Shown piece after piece: positions 26,068 to 34,625 of a stretch of 64,000 nucleotides of DNA. The stretch comes from Myxacorys californica WJT36-NPBG1. Its GTDB lineage: Bacteria; Cyanobacteriota; Cyanobacteriia; Leptolyngbyales; Leptolyngbyaceae. Each line of letters begins with the position of its first letter. The stretch's first letter is position 1. The stretch covers positions 1 to 64,000 of the forward strand of contig JAHHHO010000014.1 of NCBI GenBank assembly GCA_019359315.1. Direction: 5' to 3'. The notes beneath the pieces were generated by a model. The model was not told the DNA's origin. It was given only the letters and a program-made list of their open reading frames with translations, and made no database searches. The position numbers and the translations under genes are program-made.

Positions 26068-27138
26068 ATGCCAATGTCAACAAATAGTATTCGTTCTCTC
26101 AGTATTGCAAGTTCGCGATTGGCTCCGCCAAGCTCCGAAGGATCGGTTCTGCCCCACTCGAAAGGAATTCGCTTTGCGAAGCCTCGAAGAGCGCGGGTGC
26201 TCTCTCTGCCGCCGCAATGGTTAGTGTTAGGGTCAGACGGCCCTGTTGTTGACGACGCTGTTTCTAAAGTAGAGAAAGCCTTACAAAGCGCCTCACCACT
26301 GCTCACAATTACGACTCTCACTCACGGCTCATGCTCAACTGAGGACCTATCCAAGGTGTGGTCAGGGGTAATTGTTACTGAACCGTCTGAGTTAACTGAG
26401 CCTCAATCAAGACAATTGATACAACTCCGGTTGCAAGGCATTCCAATATGCGATTTACCAGGATTCTACGAGGCGTTTTACTTAAAATTACCATCTGCTT
26501 ATTTAACGGCCTCGTGGTTTGTTTTCAACTTTAATCTAGCCTTGGTTTCTAACGGTTTAGTTCAGCATCTGAAACGATTGGTTGACCTATTAGCATCGGT
26601 ATCGTTGCTAGTGGCTACTGCTCCAATCCTGTTCATTGCTGCGACGCTGATCAAATTAGACAGTCCAGGTTCAATTTTTTATAGCCAAATCCGAACCGGA
26701 CTGAATCAGGTTCCTTTTCGGGTGTATAAGTTTCGCTCAATGCGTGAGGATGCTGAGACGGTAGGCGCACAGTGGGCGCAGGAAGGCGACTCCCGGATCA
26801 CGCGAGTCGGGCGCTGGATGCGATTAACCCGAATCGATGAACTGCCGCAACTCTGGAATGTGATTCGGGGAGATATGAGCCTCATTGGGCCGCGCCCAGA
26901 GCGTCCTGAATTTGATGCTCAACTGGCTCAAACGATTCCTCATTACCAGTTGCGCTACTGCGTCAAACCGGGAATCACGGGCTGGGCACAAGTGATGTAT
27001 CCGTATGGAGCATCGGTTGAGGATGCTTACGAAAAGTTGGCGTATGACCTTTACTACATCAAAAACTATTCTGTTTGGTTGGATGTTGCGATCGCAGTGA
27101 GAACCGTTCGAGTTATTTTACAGGGCAAGGGCAGATGA
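26068..27138 (+). CDS. Undecaprenyl-phosphate sugar-1-phosphate transferase
   Basis: Transfers a sugar phosphate to a lipid carrier to begin exopolysaccharide repeat units. The conserved C-terminal catalytic domain has a membrane helix ([23 protein letters not shown]), then [48 protein letters not shown] with PERPEF. The N-terminal 130 residues are atypical and residues 15-45 are translated from two dispersed repeats. Start codons at 26065 (GTG), 26068 and 26074 (ATG) are all possible. It overlaps galE by 4 bases (ATGA), so the two are coupled. Confidence 0.9.
   Translation: MPMSTNSIRSLSIASSRLAPPSSEGSVLPHSKGIRFAKPRRARVLSLPPQWLVLGSDGPVVDDAVSKVEKALQSASPLLTITTLTHGSCSTEDLSKVWSGVIVTEPSELTEPQSRQLIQLRLQGIPICDLPGFYEAFYLKLPSAYLTASWFVFNFNLALVSNGLVQHLKRLVDLLASVSLLVATAPILFIAATLIKLDSPGSIFYSQIRTGLNQVPFRVYKFRSMREDAETVGAQWAQEGDSRITRVGRWMRLTRIDELPQLWNVIRGDMSLIGPRPERPEFDAQLAQTIPHYQLRYCVKPGITGWAQVMYPYGASVEDAYEKLAYDLYYIKNYSVWLDVAIAVRTVRVILQGKGR
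26113..26143 (+). repeat. Dispersed hairpin repeat, family 1, in the sugar transferase gene
   Basis: 31 bp identical to 11818-11848. Here the plus strand is translated, giving [10 protein letters not shown], while the other copy is read from the opposite strand. Confidence 0.85.
26167..26191 (+). repeat. Divergent copy of dispersed repeat family 1
   Basis: ATTCGCTTTGCGAAG then CCTCGAAGAG. It keeps the architecture of a 5-bp stem TTCGC/GCGAA with a 3-base loop followed by a CTCGAAG tail. It is translated as IRFAKPRRA, 24 bases after the first copy. Confidence 0.5.
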
Positions 27139-28268
27139 AGAAAGTATTGGTCACGGGCGGGGCAGGCTATATCGGTTCGCATGTGGTGCGGCAACTGGGT
27201 GAAGCGGGCTACGAGGTGGTAGTGTACGACAACTGTTCGACTGGGGTTGCCTCGTCGGTGTTGTTTGGAAAATTAATCGTTGGCGATTTAGCCGATCTCG
27301 ATCGACTGTACCAAACGTTCGCTCGTCATCAATTTGATGCTGTTTTACATTTTGCGGCTAGTTTGATCGCTCCAGAATCGGTCGTCAATCCTCTGGACTA
27401 TTACGCCAACAACACGCGCAACACATTAAATCTTTTGCGCTGCTGTGATGCCTTTGGCATTGATAAATTGATTTTCTCTAGTACTGCCGCCGTGTATGGA
27501 GAACCCGGACTCACGCCTGTCACCGAAGGCTGTCCAACCGCGCCAATCAATCCTTACGGACGCTCAAAATTGATGAGTGAGTGGCTCATTCAAGATGCGG
27601 CAAATGCGTCTCGGTTGCGCTATGTGATTTTGCGCTACTTTAACGTGGCAGGAGCCGACCCTGGCGGACGCATTGGGCAACTCTCTGCCAATGCAACTCA
27701 TTTAATTCGCGTGGCGTGCGATGCTGCCCTTAGCCGTAAACCGGGTGTGCGAATTTTTGGAACTGATTTTCCAACGTCCGATGGCACAGGCATTCGAGAT
27801 TACATTCATGTCGAAGATCTGGCCTCAGCCCATCTAGCTGCTCTCACGTATCTCGAGGCGGAACAGCCGAGCCAGATTCTGAACTGTGGCTACGGTCAGG
27901 GATATAGCGTTCGGCAGGTGATCGATCGAGTGAAGGCAATTTCAGGCAGCAATTTCTCGGTAATTGAGACAGAGCGGCGTCCGGGCGATCCAGCGTGTGT
28001 CAAAGCGTGCGCAAATAAGATTCGTCAGATTTTGAAGTGGCAACCGCAGTTTGATGATTTAGATACGATCGTGCGCTCTGCCTTGCGATGGGAGCTGCAG
28101 CGCGACAATCAGCTTAGGAAGCATCCGCTCGTGGGCGCGATCGCAAAGCGTCTGCATCAGCCTCTGATATTAACCGCTCCCGATTCCCTTGCTGTTATGC
28201 CCGACACCGACGACGTGGAGTTAAGCTATTGGTCGTCCCCTTCGATCAATTACGAGCTAGCACAGTAG
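27135..28268 (+). CDS. galE: UDP-glucose 4-epimerase
   Basis: Interconverts UDP-glucose and UDP-galactose for polysaccharide synthesis. The ATG at 27135 overlaps the previous stop and gives [21 protein letters not shown] motif GGAGYIG at residue 8; FSSTAAVYGEP and YGRSKLMSE carry the catalytic Ser and Tyr-x3-Lys; FNVAGADP, GTDFPTSDGTGIRDYIHVED and ILNCGYGQGYSV are extended SDR motifs. 378 residues, about 40 longer at the C-terminus than typical. The 3' end overlaps convergent trhO by 19 bases. Confidence 0.94.
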   Translation: MKKVLVTGGAGYIGSHVVRQLGEAGYEVVVYDNCSTGVASSVLFGKLIVGDLADLDRLYQTFARHQFDAVLHFAASLIAPESVVNPLDYYANNTRNTLNLLRCCDAFGIDKLIFSSTAAVYGEPGLTPVTEGCPTAPINPYGRSKLMSEWLIQDAANASRLRYVILRYFNVAGADPGGRIGQLSANATHLIRVACDAALSRKPGVRIFGTDFPTSDGTGIRDYIHVEDLASAHLAALTYLEAEQPSQILNCGYGQGYSVRQVIDRVKAISGSNFSVIETERRPGDPACVKACANKIRQILKWQPQFDDLDTIVRSALRWELQRDNQLRKHPLVGAIAKRLHQPLILTAPDSLAVMPDTDDVELSYWSSPSINYELAQ

Positions 28269-29065
28269 GGACAAGCAATTCCAGCTTGATAAAGTTCGGT
28301 GGTTTGCTCGGTGGGGGAAAGAGGATGTCCGCAGGCACGACACATGACATAAGAGCCGTCTTCGATGCCTTGAGTCACGGCAACGCGCTGATCGAAAACA
28401 AAACATTCTCCCTGCCAAAGGCTTTCTTCGGCTGGGACGGCTTCTAGATAGCTGAGAATACCGCCTTTCAGATGATAGACCTCTTCAAATCCCTGAGCCA
28501 GCATGAGCGCGGATGCTTTCTCACACCGAATGCCACCCGTGCAGAACATGGCAATCTTCGGGTGTTGCTGCGGATCGAGCTGACTTACGTACTCCGGAAA
28601 TTGCCGAAACGAAGTGGTTTGAGGATTGTGCGAGCGCTTGAATGTGCCGACACTCACCTCAAAAGCATTCCGAACATCAATCACGGTTACATCCGGGTCG
28701 GAAAGTAGGGCGTTCCACTCCTGTGGCTTGACATAGGTTCCGGTTCCCTGACTGGGATCGATCTCTGGCATTCCGAGCGTGACAATTTCTTTTTTTAGCT
28801 TCACCTTCATCCGATCGAAGGTGGAAGACTGAGTGATTGATTCTTTGTGCTCTAGATCTGCTAAACGCGAATCGGTCTTTAGAACGGCAAGCAGGTTATG
28901 AACGGCAGTAGCATCGCCCGCGATCGTGCCGTTAATGCCTTCTTCTGCTAACAAAATGGTTCCTTTCAACCCCTGCTCCAAACAGTACGTTAGCAGAGGC
29001 TCTCGTTTTTCAGCGTAATCCGTGAGCCGCACGAATTTGTGGAAGGTGGCAACGAGTTGAGGCAT
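28250..29065 (-). CDS. trhO: tRNA uridine(34) hydroxylase (rhodanese family)
   Basis: TrhO (YceA) hydroxylates U34 of tRNAs to 5-hydroxyuridine using oxygen. The 271-residue protein has an N-terminal acylphosphatase-like domain (FVRLTDYAEKREPLLTYCLE, GTILLAEEGINGTIAG) and a rhodanese domain with DVRNAFEVSVGTF and the active-site loop CTGGIRCEKAS. The C-terminus has a putative zinc site (CRACGHPLSP and CPYC). Together with mnmH it makes two wobble-uridine enzymes in this window. Confidence 0.92.
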   Translation of the reverse strand: MPQLVATFHKFVRLTDYAEKREPLLTYCLEQGLKGTILLAEEGINGTIAGDATAVHNLLAVLKTDSRLADLEHKESITQSSTFDRMKVKLKKEIVTLGMPEIDPSQGTGTYVKPQEWNALLSDPDVTVIDVRNAFEVSVGTFKRSHNPQTTSFRQFPEYVSQLDPQQHPKIAMFCTGGIRCEKASALMLAQGFEEVYHLKGGILSYLEAVPAEESLWQGECFVFDQRVAVTQGIEDGSYVMCRACGHPLSPTEQTTELYQAGIACPYCASS

Positions 29066-29129
29066 GGAAAGCAGAGGTATGGAGAATCTAGTTTAACGTT
29101 TTGGAGGACGTTTAGCGATTGAACCCGCG

Positions 29130-29561
29130 TCAGTGCGATCGTTGCCTGCGCCACAGCACAACAGCACAAACCATCCCACACACCGCACCGATTAACAAAC
29201 TCGCCGGAGCTACAAACACCAGTGACAGATCGGCTTGAGATCGCTTCGGAAAGCCGCCAATCCAAAGTAGAGCAACGGCTCCGATCAGAGCTCCAATCAT
29301 TGAGCCAAATAGCACCCAACGAAAAGCGGAAACTCGGTTGTCACTGACGAAAGGAGAAACTCCAATCATTCCAACAACCAGCCCCGTGAGGGCTCCGAAA
29401 CAGGCTCCAAATGTGATCGCGTTTTGGATCAAACTGTAACCGAGAATGAAATACGCTCCGGGTACTACGATCAGCGTTCCGAAAATTGTCCAGACGACTA
29501 GAGCGATCGTCACTAGAGCATATCGATTTGGCATAAAGACGTTGAACGTGGAGAACCACAA
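29130..29561 (-). CDS. Small membrane protein of unknown function
   Basis: A 143-residue protein with four hydrophobic helices (ALVTIALVVWTIFGTLIVV, FGACFGALTGLVVGMIGV, WVLFGSMIGALIGAVALL, ASLLIGAVCGMVCAVVLW), Gly-rich like small channel or holin-type proteins. The start is either 29561 or the internal ATG at 29534 (MPNRYALV). It lies 4 bases from the stop of the upstream glycosyltransferase gene and is probably co-transcribed with it. No family recognised. Confidence 0.65.
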   Translation of the reverse strand: MWFSTFNVFMPNRYALVTIALVVWTIFGTLIVVPGAYFILGYSLIQNAITFGACFGALTGLVVGMIGVSPFVSDNRVSAFRWVLFGSMIGALIGAVALLWIGGFPKRSQADLSLVFVAPASLLIGAVCGMVCAVVLWRRQRSH

Positions 29562-29565
29562 TTAT

Positions 29566-30522
29566 CTAATTCTTCTGAGCGTCAGCATATGCAGCATAAA
29601 CGCCTTTGACGTTGTACCAGTTGAGAAAAATTCGAGCGACTTCTAATGCTAATTGCGGTTTGCCTTGTTGAATAAGCCACCGCAGTAGAGGAGCCATTGT
29701 TTGTTCGTTTAGCAATCCACCCAGCGTCAGCAATCCCCATAGCGTGCGATGAATCCACGTCATCTGGATCATCATTTTCACGTCCCATGTCGGATGCTTT
29801 TGGTAGAACAAAACTCCCATTCGACCGCGTTGAATTTCTTTATCGATCAAGCTTGGAATCTGATCTAACGAGAACGCTGGATGCCAGTGATATCCGGCTG
29901 CATCAGGGCATTTCACGAGTTTTAAGCCCAGTTTTTTGAGCCGAACGCCAAGTTCGAGATCTTCCCAGCCATAGAGTTGAAATTCGGTATCAAACAGTCC
30001 AGCTTCGATCAGCCAATGACGCGCGATCGCAACGTTTCCCGTGGCAAAATACGCCGCCGAAAAATCCGTCACTTTGTAAGGTTCTGATGTCGGACGCTCA
30101 AAATTACAGGTATTAATCACCCGCCCGTAGGTAAACAAGCGATCGCTCCCCAAGTCGTGTTGACCCTGAATCAGCGCTTCAGCGTGGGACTTGAGAAAAA
30201 CATCTGTCACCACTAGGTCGCTATCAATAAAAATAATCGTGTCGCCGTTTGCTTCTTCAACACCCCGATTCCGAGCCGCAGACGGTCCTAAATGCGCTTG
30301 GCAAATCAACCGAACGTGAGGAAACGGATCCGATTTAAGCCAATCGACTGTGCCATCGGTCGAACCGTCATCTACGACCACGACTTCGTACGCCGAAAAC
30401 AGCGGACTTGATACTTGGTCTTCTAGCGATCGCAAGCACTTTTCCAAAATCGGTTTGCGGTTATAGGTGGGAATGACAACACTGAAGTACACGGCTTTCC
30501 TCTCAAGCGCCATTGGTTTCAT
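29566..30522 (-). CDS. Family 2 glycosyltransferase
   Basis: A 318-residue GT-A glycosyltransferase. VVIPTYNRKPILEKCL starts the fold, VVVDDGSTDGT carries the nucleotide site, IIFIDSDLVVTDVF holds the DxD metal motif, and YGWEDLELGVRL is the ED catalytic region. There is no membrane segment in the first 250 residues. Part of the exopolysaccharide neighbourhood with the sugar transferase and galE, though on the opposite strand. Donor and acceptor unknown. Confidence 0.9.
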   Translation of the reverse strand: MKPMALERKAVYFSVVIPTYNRKPILEKCLRSLEDQVSSPLFSAYEVVVVDDGSTDGTVDWLKSDPFPHVRLICQAHLGPSAARNRGVEEANGDTIIFIDSDLVVTDVFLKSHAEALIQGQHDLGSDRLFTYGRVINTCNFERPTSEPYKVTDFSAAYFATGNVAIARHWLIEAGLFDTEFQLYGWEDLELGVRLKKLGLKLVKCPDAAGYHWHPAFSLDQIPSLIDKEIQRGRMGVLFYQKHPTWDVKMMIQMTWIHRTLWGLLTLGGLLNEQTMAPLLRWLIQQGKPQLALEVARIFLNWYNVKGVYAAYADAQKN

Positions 30523-30526
30523 CTCG

Positions 30527-30564
30527 GTTTTAGCTCAATCAAGGTGTTTTAGCTCAATCAAGGT
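30527..30564 (+). repeat. Perfect 19-bp tandem duplication
   Basis: Two adjacent copies of GTTTTAGCTCAATCAAGGT (30527-30545 and 30546-30564) directly upstream of the glycosyltransferase start. Confidence 0.9.
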
Positions 30565-30752
30565 ATAGTCCTCTCTAAAAGACGCCCAACGTCAAGCTCA
30601 GTTCCACTTTGGGTTTATCTTCGGGTTCATTGACAAATTTCAATCGCTTATCATTCCTACTAGGTTTAATTCTGTGCATCTCCTAACGGTTGCAATCAAC
30701 AATTAGCTGCATAATTATAAGCTTGTTGTTCTAATGAAACCGAGGAAACGTC

Positions 30753-31958
30753 ATGGGTCGAGCCAAGAAAGTTGTGCTGGCATATTCAGGTGGGGTAGAT
30801 ACCTCGGTCTGTATCCCCTACCTTAAAGAAGAATGGGGCGTCGAGGAAGTGATCACCTTAGCCGCGGATCTAGGTCAAGGAGATGAACTCGAACCGATTC
30901 GCGAAAAGGCACTCAAGTCGGGTGCGTCTCAATCGCTGGTCGCAGATGCAACGCAAAGCTTTGTCAAAGATTACGCGTTTCCTGCCATTCAAGCCAATGC
31001 ACTTTATGAAAATCGCTATCCGCTCTCAACGGCGCTGGCTCGCCCATTAATTGCGAAGCTGCTCGTTGATGCCGCCAAAGAATATGGAGCGGATGCCGTA
31101 GCGCATGGCTGCACTGGAAAAGGGAACGATCAAGTCCGATTTGATGTGTCGATCGCGGCCCTCAACCCCGATCTCAAAGTTCTTGCGCCTGCTCGTGAAT
31201 GGGGTATGAGCCGCGAAGAAACCATCGCGTATGGCGAGCGGTACGGCATTCCCTCCCCAGTCAAAAAATCGTCTCCGTACAGCATCGATCGCAACTTGTT
31301 GGGGCGCAGTATCGAAGCCGGACCGCTCGAAGACCCGATGACCGAACCGCTCGAAGAAGTTTACTTAATGACCAAAGCGATCGCTGATACCCCAAACGAA
31401 CCGGAATATGTAGAGATTGGATTTGAGCGAGGCATCCCGATTAGTCTAGACGGGCAGCCCCTTAACCCTATTGATTTGCTGACGCAACTGAACGATCGTA
31501 CCGGCAATCACGGCATCGGACGCATCGACATGATTGAAAATCGGCTCGTCGGCATCAAATCTCGTGAGATTTATGAAGCGCCTGCATTGCTGACGCTAAT
31601 TCACGCCCACCGGGATTTAGAAAGCCTAGCCTTGACTTCTGATGTGATGCACTACAAGCGTGGAATCGAGGAAACCTACTCTCAAATTGTCTACAACGGC
31701 TTGTGGTACAGTCCCCTAAAAGAGGCGCTAGATGCGTTCATTTCCAAAACTCAAGAGCGAGTCACAGGATCAGTTCGGATTAAATTGTTCAAAGGGAATG
31801 CCATGATCGTCGGTCGGCGGTCGGCTCATTCTCTGTACACGCCAGACCTAGCAACCTACAGTTCAGACGACAAGTTCGACCACAAAGCAGCGGAAGGGTT
31901 CATCTACGTTTGGGGCTTGCCGACTCGCGTTTGGTCGCAGAATCTTGGCAACAAGTAG
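30753..31958 (+). CDS. argG: Argininosuccinate synthase
   Basis: Joins citrulline and aspartate with ATP in arginine synthesis. The 401-residue length is typical. Signatures: [13 protein letters not shown] (PP-loop) near residue 10, [14 protein letters not shown] near 117, [17 protein letters not shown] near 173, [14 protein letters not shown] near 316. The ATG at 30753 follows GAGGAAACGTC. A terminator hairpin lies about 40 bases downstream. Confidence 0.97.
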   Translation: MGRAKKVVLAYSGGVDTSVCIPYLKEEWGVEEVITLAADLGQGDELEPIREKALKSGASQSLVADATQSFVKDYAFPAIQANALYENRYPLSTALARPLIAKLLVDAAKEYGADAVAHGCTGKGNDQVRFDVSIAALNPDLKVLAPAREWGMSREETIAYGERYGIPSPVKKSSPYSIDRNLLGRSIEAGPLEDPMTEPLEEVYLMTKAIADTPNEPEYVEIGFERGIPISLDGQPLNPIDLLTQLNDRTGNHGIGRIDMIENRLVGIKSREIYEAPALLTLIHAHRDLESLALTSDVMHYKRGIEETYSQIVYNGLWYSPLKEALDAFISKTQERVTGSVRIKLFKGNAMIVGRRSAHSLYTPDLATYSSDDKFDHKAAEGFIYVWGLPTRVWSQNLGNK

Positions 31959-31998
31959 ACGCTCTACCCTCAACAGATAAAACCAGATTTGATTTATC

Positions 31999-32030
31999 AG
32001 AGGCATCCCACACAGGGTATGCCTCTCTTT
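31999..32030 (+). terminator. Terminator of argG
   Basis: AGAGGCAT pairs with ATGCCTCT around a 12-base loop and is followed by CTTT and then AGTTTT. Confidence 0.6.
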
Positions 32031-32090
32031 AGTTTTAGGTTAACAGACAAGAGTTTTAGGTTAACAGACAAGTTTTAGGTCAACAAACAT
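32031..32090 (+). repeat. Three tandem copies of a 19-21 bp unit
   Basis: AGTTTTAGGTTAACAGACAA at 32031 and 32052 followed by a degenerate copy at 32071 (AGTTTTAGGTCAACAAACAT). It lies directly after the argG terminator. Confidence 0.85.
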
Positions 32091-32256
32091 CAGGACAGAA
32101 GCAACCAGCTCTTCTCTGCAACGGGATTCTATAGCGGCATAGCACACGCTTTTGATCACACTCCGCGCCTTGCAAAGTGCCTCCAAGCAGCATTCTTACA
32201 TCTGGTGGTCTGTTACAAAATTCGCTGCGAATAGCCAAGTCTTGAGAACTTAGGAA

Positions 32257-32910
32257 TTACTCGCTGTCGCCTGAAACCGGGGGGTCAGCGATCGTTTGTT
32301 TAGCTTTGCGAGACTCCAACCAAAGCGGCACCGCAATCCAGGCCACAACTAGAAGCAACGCCACTGCACCAAACTGAGAGGCCAAAGTGACTAGCTTCTC
32401 AAGCGGCACAAGCTGACCCGCAAAAAATGCCAGCGTCACCATCACCGATGCCCAAGAAATGGCTCCAGTCACGTTGTAGAGCGTGAACTTCCAGTAAGGC
32501 ATCTCTGCAATTCCCGCTAGTGGACTAGCAAAAATTCTCAGCAATGCAATAAAGCGACCTAGAAAAACCGCTTTTCCTGCATTCTGAGTAAACTGATTCT
32601 TTAACTCTTGCAGTTGTGTTTCTTGAAAACGGAAAATGCTGCCTAGCCTCAGCAACAACGCCCATCCACCGAGCCGACCGATCCAGTAACCGAAATTGCC
32701 CCCGATCGCAGCTCCAAGCGCCGCATCTCCGAGAACAAGCCAATAATTTAAGCGATCGCTGCCTGCGAGAAAACCGCCCACGATCGTGACCGTTTCCCCC
32801 GGAATCGGCAACCCCAAATTTTCAAGTAAAATCCCGAAAAAAATAGCCCAGTAACCGTACTGCTGAGCGATTTCTTGGATGGCTTCTGGCGAGAGAAAGT
32901 CGAGTGACAT
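32257..32910 (-). CDS. DedA family membrane protein
   Basis: A 217-residue integral membrane protein of the DedA/SNARE-associated family, whose members move undecaprenyl phosphate or other lipids. Blocks: ENLGLPIPGETVTIVGGFLAG, NFGYWIGRLGG, FTQNAGKAVFLGRFIALLRIF, and IAEMPYWKFTLYNVTGAISW. The conserved arginine and glycine positions are intact. The ATG at 32910 gives the typical N-terminus. It stands alone between argG and the STAS gene. Confidence 0.9.
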   Translation of the reverse strand: MSLDFLSPEAIQEIAQQYGYWAIFFGILLENLGLPIPGETVTIVGGFLAGSDRLNYWLVLGDAALGAAIGGNFGYWIGRLGGWALLLRLGSIFRFQETQLQELKNQFTQNAGKAVFLGRFIALLRIFASPLAGIAEMPYWKFTLYNVTGAISWASVMVTLAFFAGQLVPLEKLVTLASQFGAVALLLVVAWIAVPLWLESRKAKQTIADPPVSGDSE

Positions 32911-33479
32911 TAGAGCAACCTTTACAAAGCTTCATCCTTCTCTCTGATCTTGACGTAGGTTTACTGATTGTGTCAATGCCGAAATTTCAGTGGGGCAATA
33001 GTGAGCCTTGCCAAGTTTTGCAAAATCACAGTTTCAGCAAAGTTATGCGAAGAATGAAGCGTGATGAAACCAGAGTTTGAAAGTTTGCCACGTAAAGTAG
33101 CGAATCAAGAAGTAGGGAATACTTAAAAAGGCGGGTTACAAATCCCAAATCCTTCTGCCTGTAACCTTCGTGCAACTTTTCATTAAAGACTTCATTAAAA
33201 CTAGAAAGCAGTTAGAGGAGGCATAAAGTTTCCATAAACCTTTTGAAATCCTGCATACGCCAATGGAACTTAGTTCCTATAGTGGAGACGCCAACTTCAG
33301 TTTCAGTAAATCTACTGGAATCGAGCCTTCAGTACGTAACATTACTGTGCATCCGGCCTAAATTATCTTCTACACACACAAGTGTTACGTAGACATAAGC
33401 AACAGTAGCAGCTAATCGCCTGTCTTAGACGGGCACAATCAGAAATCTAGCAAAAATCTGGCATTGTGCAGGGTGTTTG
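32911..33479. other. Gene-free stretch between DedA and STAS genes
   Basis: About 570 bases with no convincing coding potential in either strand and scattered stops. It holds the divergent promoters of both genes. A short inverted repeat GGAACTTAGTTCC lies near 33260-33275. No other structure seen. Confidence 0.5.
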
Positions 33480-33899
33480 ATGGAGGGGTTGAGGAGTAAT
33501 ACATACGGGGACGACGTTATGGCTTTAGCTAACAACCGCGAAGAAATCTTGCTACAGCCTCGTGGTCGTCTAGATTCGCGAGGAGCAAAGTGGTTACAGC
33601 AGCAGCTAGAGTCTATCGCTCCAAGATGCTACAAACTCTGGATTATTGATTTGTCCAGCGTAGAGTTTATCGATAGCTCTGGGCTGATTGCCCTTGTATC
33701 AGGGCTAAAGGTGGCCACTGAGGCAGGTGCAAGGCTAATCTTATGCGGCTTGCATCCTTCAGCAAAATTAATCTTTGACATTACACAACTCGATCGAGTC
33801 TTCACCATTTTTGAGAACTATGATGCGTTGCTCCTGTCATTGCAAGTCTCTGAAGAGACTGGGTCCGCTCTAGAAGTGGCTTGCTCTCCTAGGGCTTGA
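33480..33899 (+). CDS. STAS-domain anti-sigma factor antagonist-like protein
   Basis: A small STAS protein with the core ILLQPRGRLDSRGAKWLQQQ, KLWIIDLSSVEFIDSSGLIAL, and GARLILCGLHPSAKLIFDIT. The Ser-Ser in FIDSSGLIAL is the usual site phosphorylated by anti-sigma kinases. Start codons at 33477 (TTG), 33480 (ATG, with AGGG upstream) and 33519 (ATG, MALANN) are possible; I use 33480. No anti-sigma factor kinase is adjacent. The stop lies inside an 18-bp duplication. Confidence 0.85.
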   Translation: MEGLRSNTYGDDVMALANNREEILLQPRGRLDSRGAKWLQQQLESIAPRCYKLWIIDLSSVEFIDSSGLIALVSGLKVATEAGARLILCGLHPSAKLIFDITQLDRVFTIFENYDALLLSLQVSEETGSALEVACSPRA

Positions 33900-33922
33900 T
33901 CAAATCCTAGGGCTTGATCAAA
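33887..33922 (+). repeat. Perfect 18-bp tandem duplication over the STAS stop codon
   Basis: TCCTAGGGCTTGATCAAA occurs at 33887-33904 and 33905-33922. The first copy contains the TGA stop, so the extra copy is not translated. Confidence 0.9.
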
Positions 33923-33929
33923 GTAGAGA

Positions 33930-33967
33930 CGTCTGTGGTAACACTTTGCAAAGCGTTACCACAGACG
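33930..33967. terminator. Bidirectional hairpin between convergent genes
   Basis: CGTCTGTGGTAAC pairs perfectly with GTTACCACAGACG (13 bp); the loop also holds CTTTGCAAAG. It lies between the STAS gene and the convergent coiled-coil gene. No T-run, so terminator role is by position. Confidence 0.6.
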
Positions 33968-34025
33968 CTAACCTCTCTCATGACGGGCGTTGCCTCTAAG
34001 CAAGCTGAAACCCAAGCATCGACCT

Positions 34026-34580
34026 TTAGGCATTACCAAGGCTAGGGAGCGAAAGGTCACCTCGCGAGAAACTGGGTAAATCTAAGTCAGAGGCACGGCG
34101 ATTCTTTACTGCTAAGCGGTAGCTCACGCTCTGTAGCTCCGCATGGAGTTGACGATTCTCGCGCTGAATCATCGCCACTTTCTCTTTTACCGGAGCCATC
34201 CGTTCCGCAAACTTTTGCCGATAAATCTTAGGCAGTTCCTGCACAACTTGCTCTAGCATTCTAGAGCGCTCCGTCAGTTCTTCGACCGATTGCTTGGACT
34301 GCTGAAGCTCCGTGTTTTGCTCTTCGATTCTCCCCTGATAAAACGTCACCTGCTCTTCAATCTCATGAAGCTGTTTGCGCAGGGCGCACATTTCAGCGAG
34401 ATGTCGTTCTGAAGGTTCACTATGGCTAGGAGCCGCAGCAGCACTGGCATTAACGTTTCCTTTCACTAAGCGGAATAGTTCTTGCGACAGTTGTTGCACC
34501 AACTGATCGCGCATCTGCAATTCTTCTTGCAGACGCACCACTTCAGCCTGAAATTCTTGGGGACGGGGGATATCAGTCAC
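34026..34580 (-). CDS. Coiled-coil protein of unknown function
   Basis: A 184-residue soluble protein, mainly heptad-type helix: residues 5-40 (EFQAEVVRLQEELQMRDQLV) and 60-160 (LRKQLHEIEEQVTFYQGRIE, QSKQSVEELTERSRMLEQVV). A Ser/Leu-rich tail (SRGDLSLPSLGN) follows. No catalytic motif. It is 45 bases downstream of a thioredoxin-reductase-like gene on the same strand and could be co-transcribed. No family recognised. Confidence 0.7.
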   Translation of the reverse strand: MTDIPRPQEFQAEVVRLQEELQMRDQLVQQLSQELFRLVKGNVNASAAAAPSHSEPSERHLAEMCALRKQLHEIEEQVTFYQGRIEEQNTELQQSKQSVEELTERSRMLEQVVQELPKIYRQKFAERMAPVKEKVAMIQRENRQLHAELQSVSYRLAVKNRRASDLDLPSFSRGDLSLPSLGNA

Positions 34581-34625
34581 GATAGAGGTACTCCGTTGTT
34601 GACTAAATTTTGCTGGCTAAATTTG

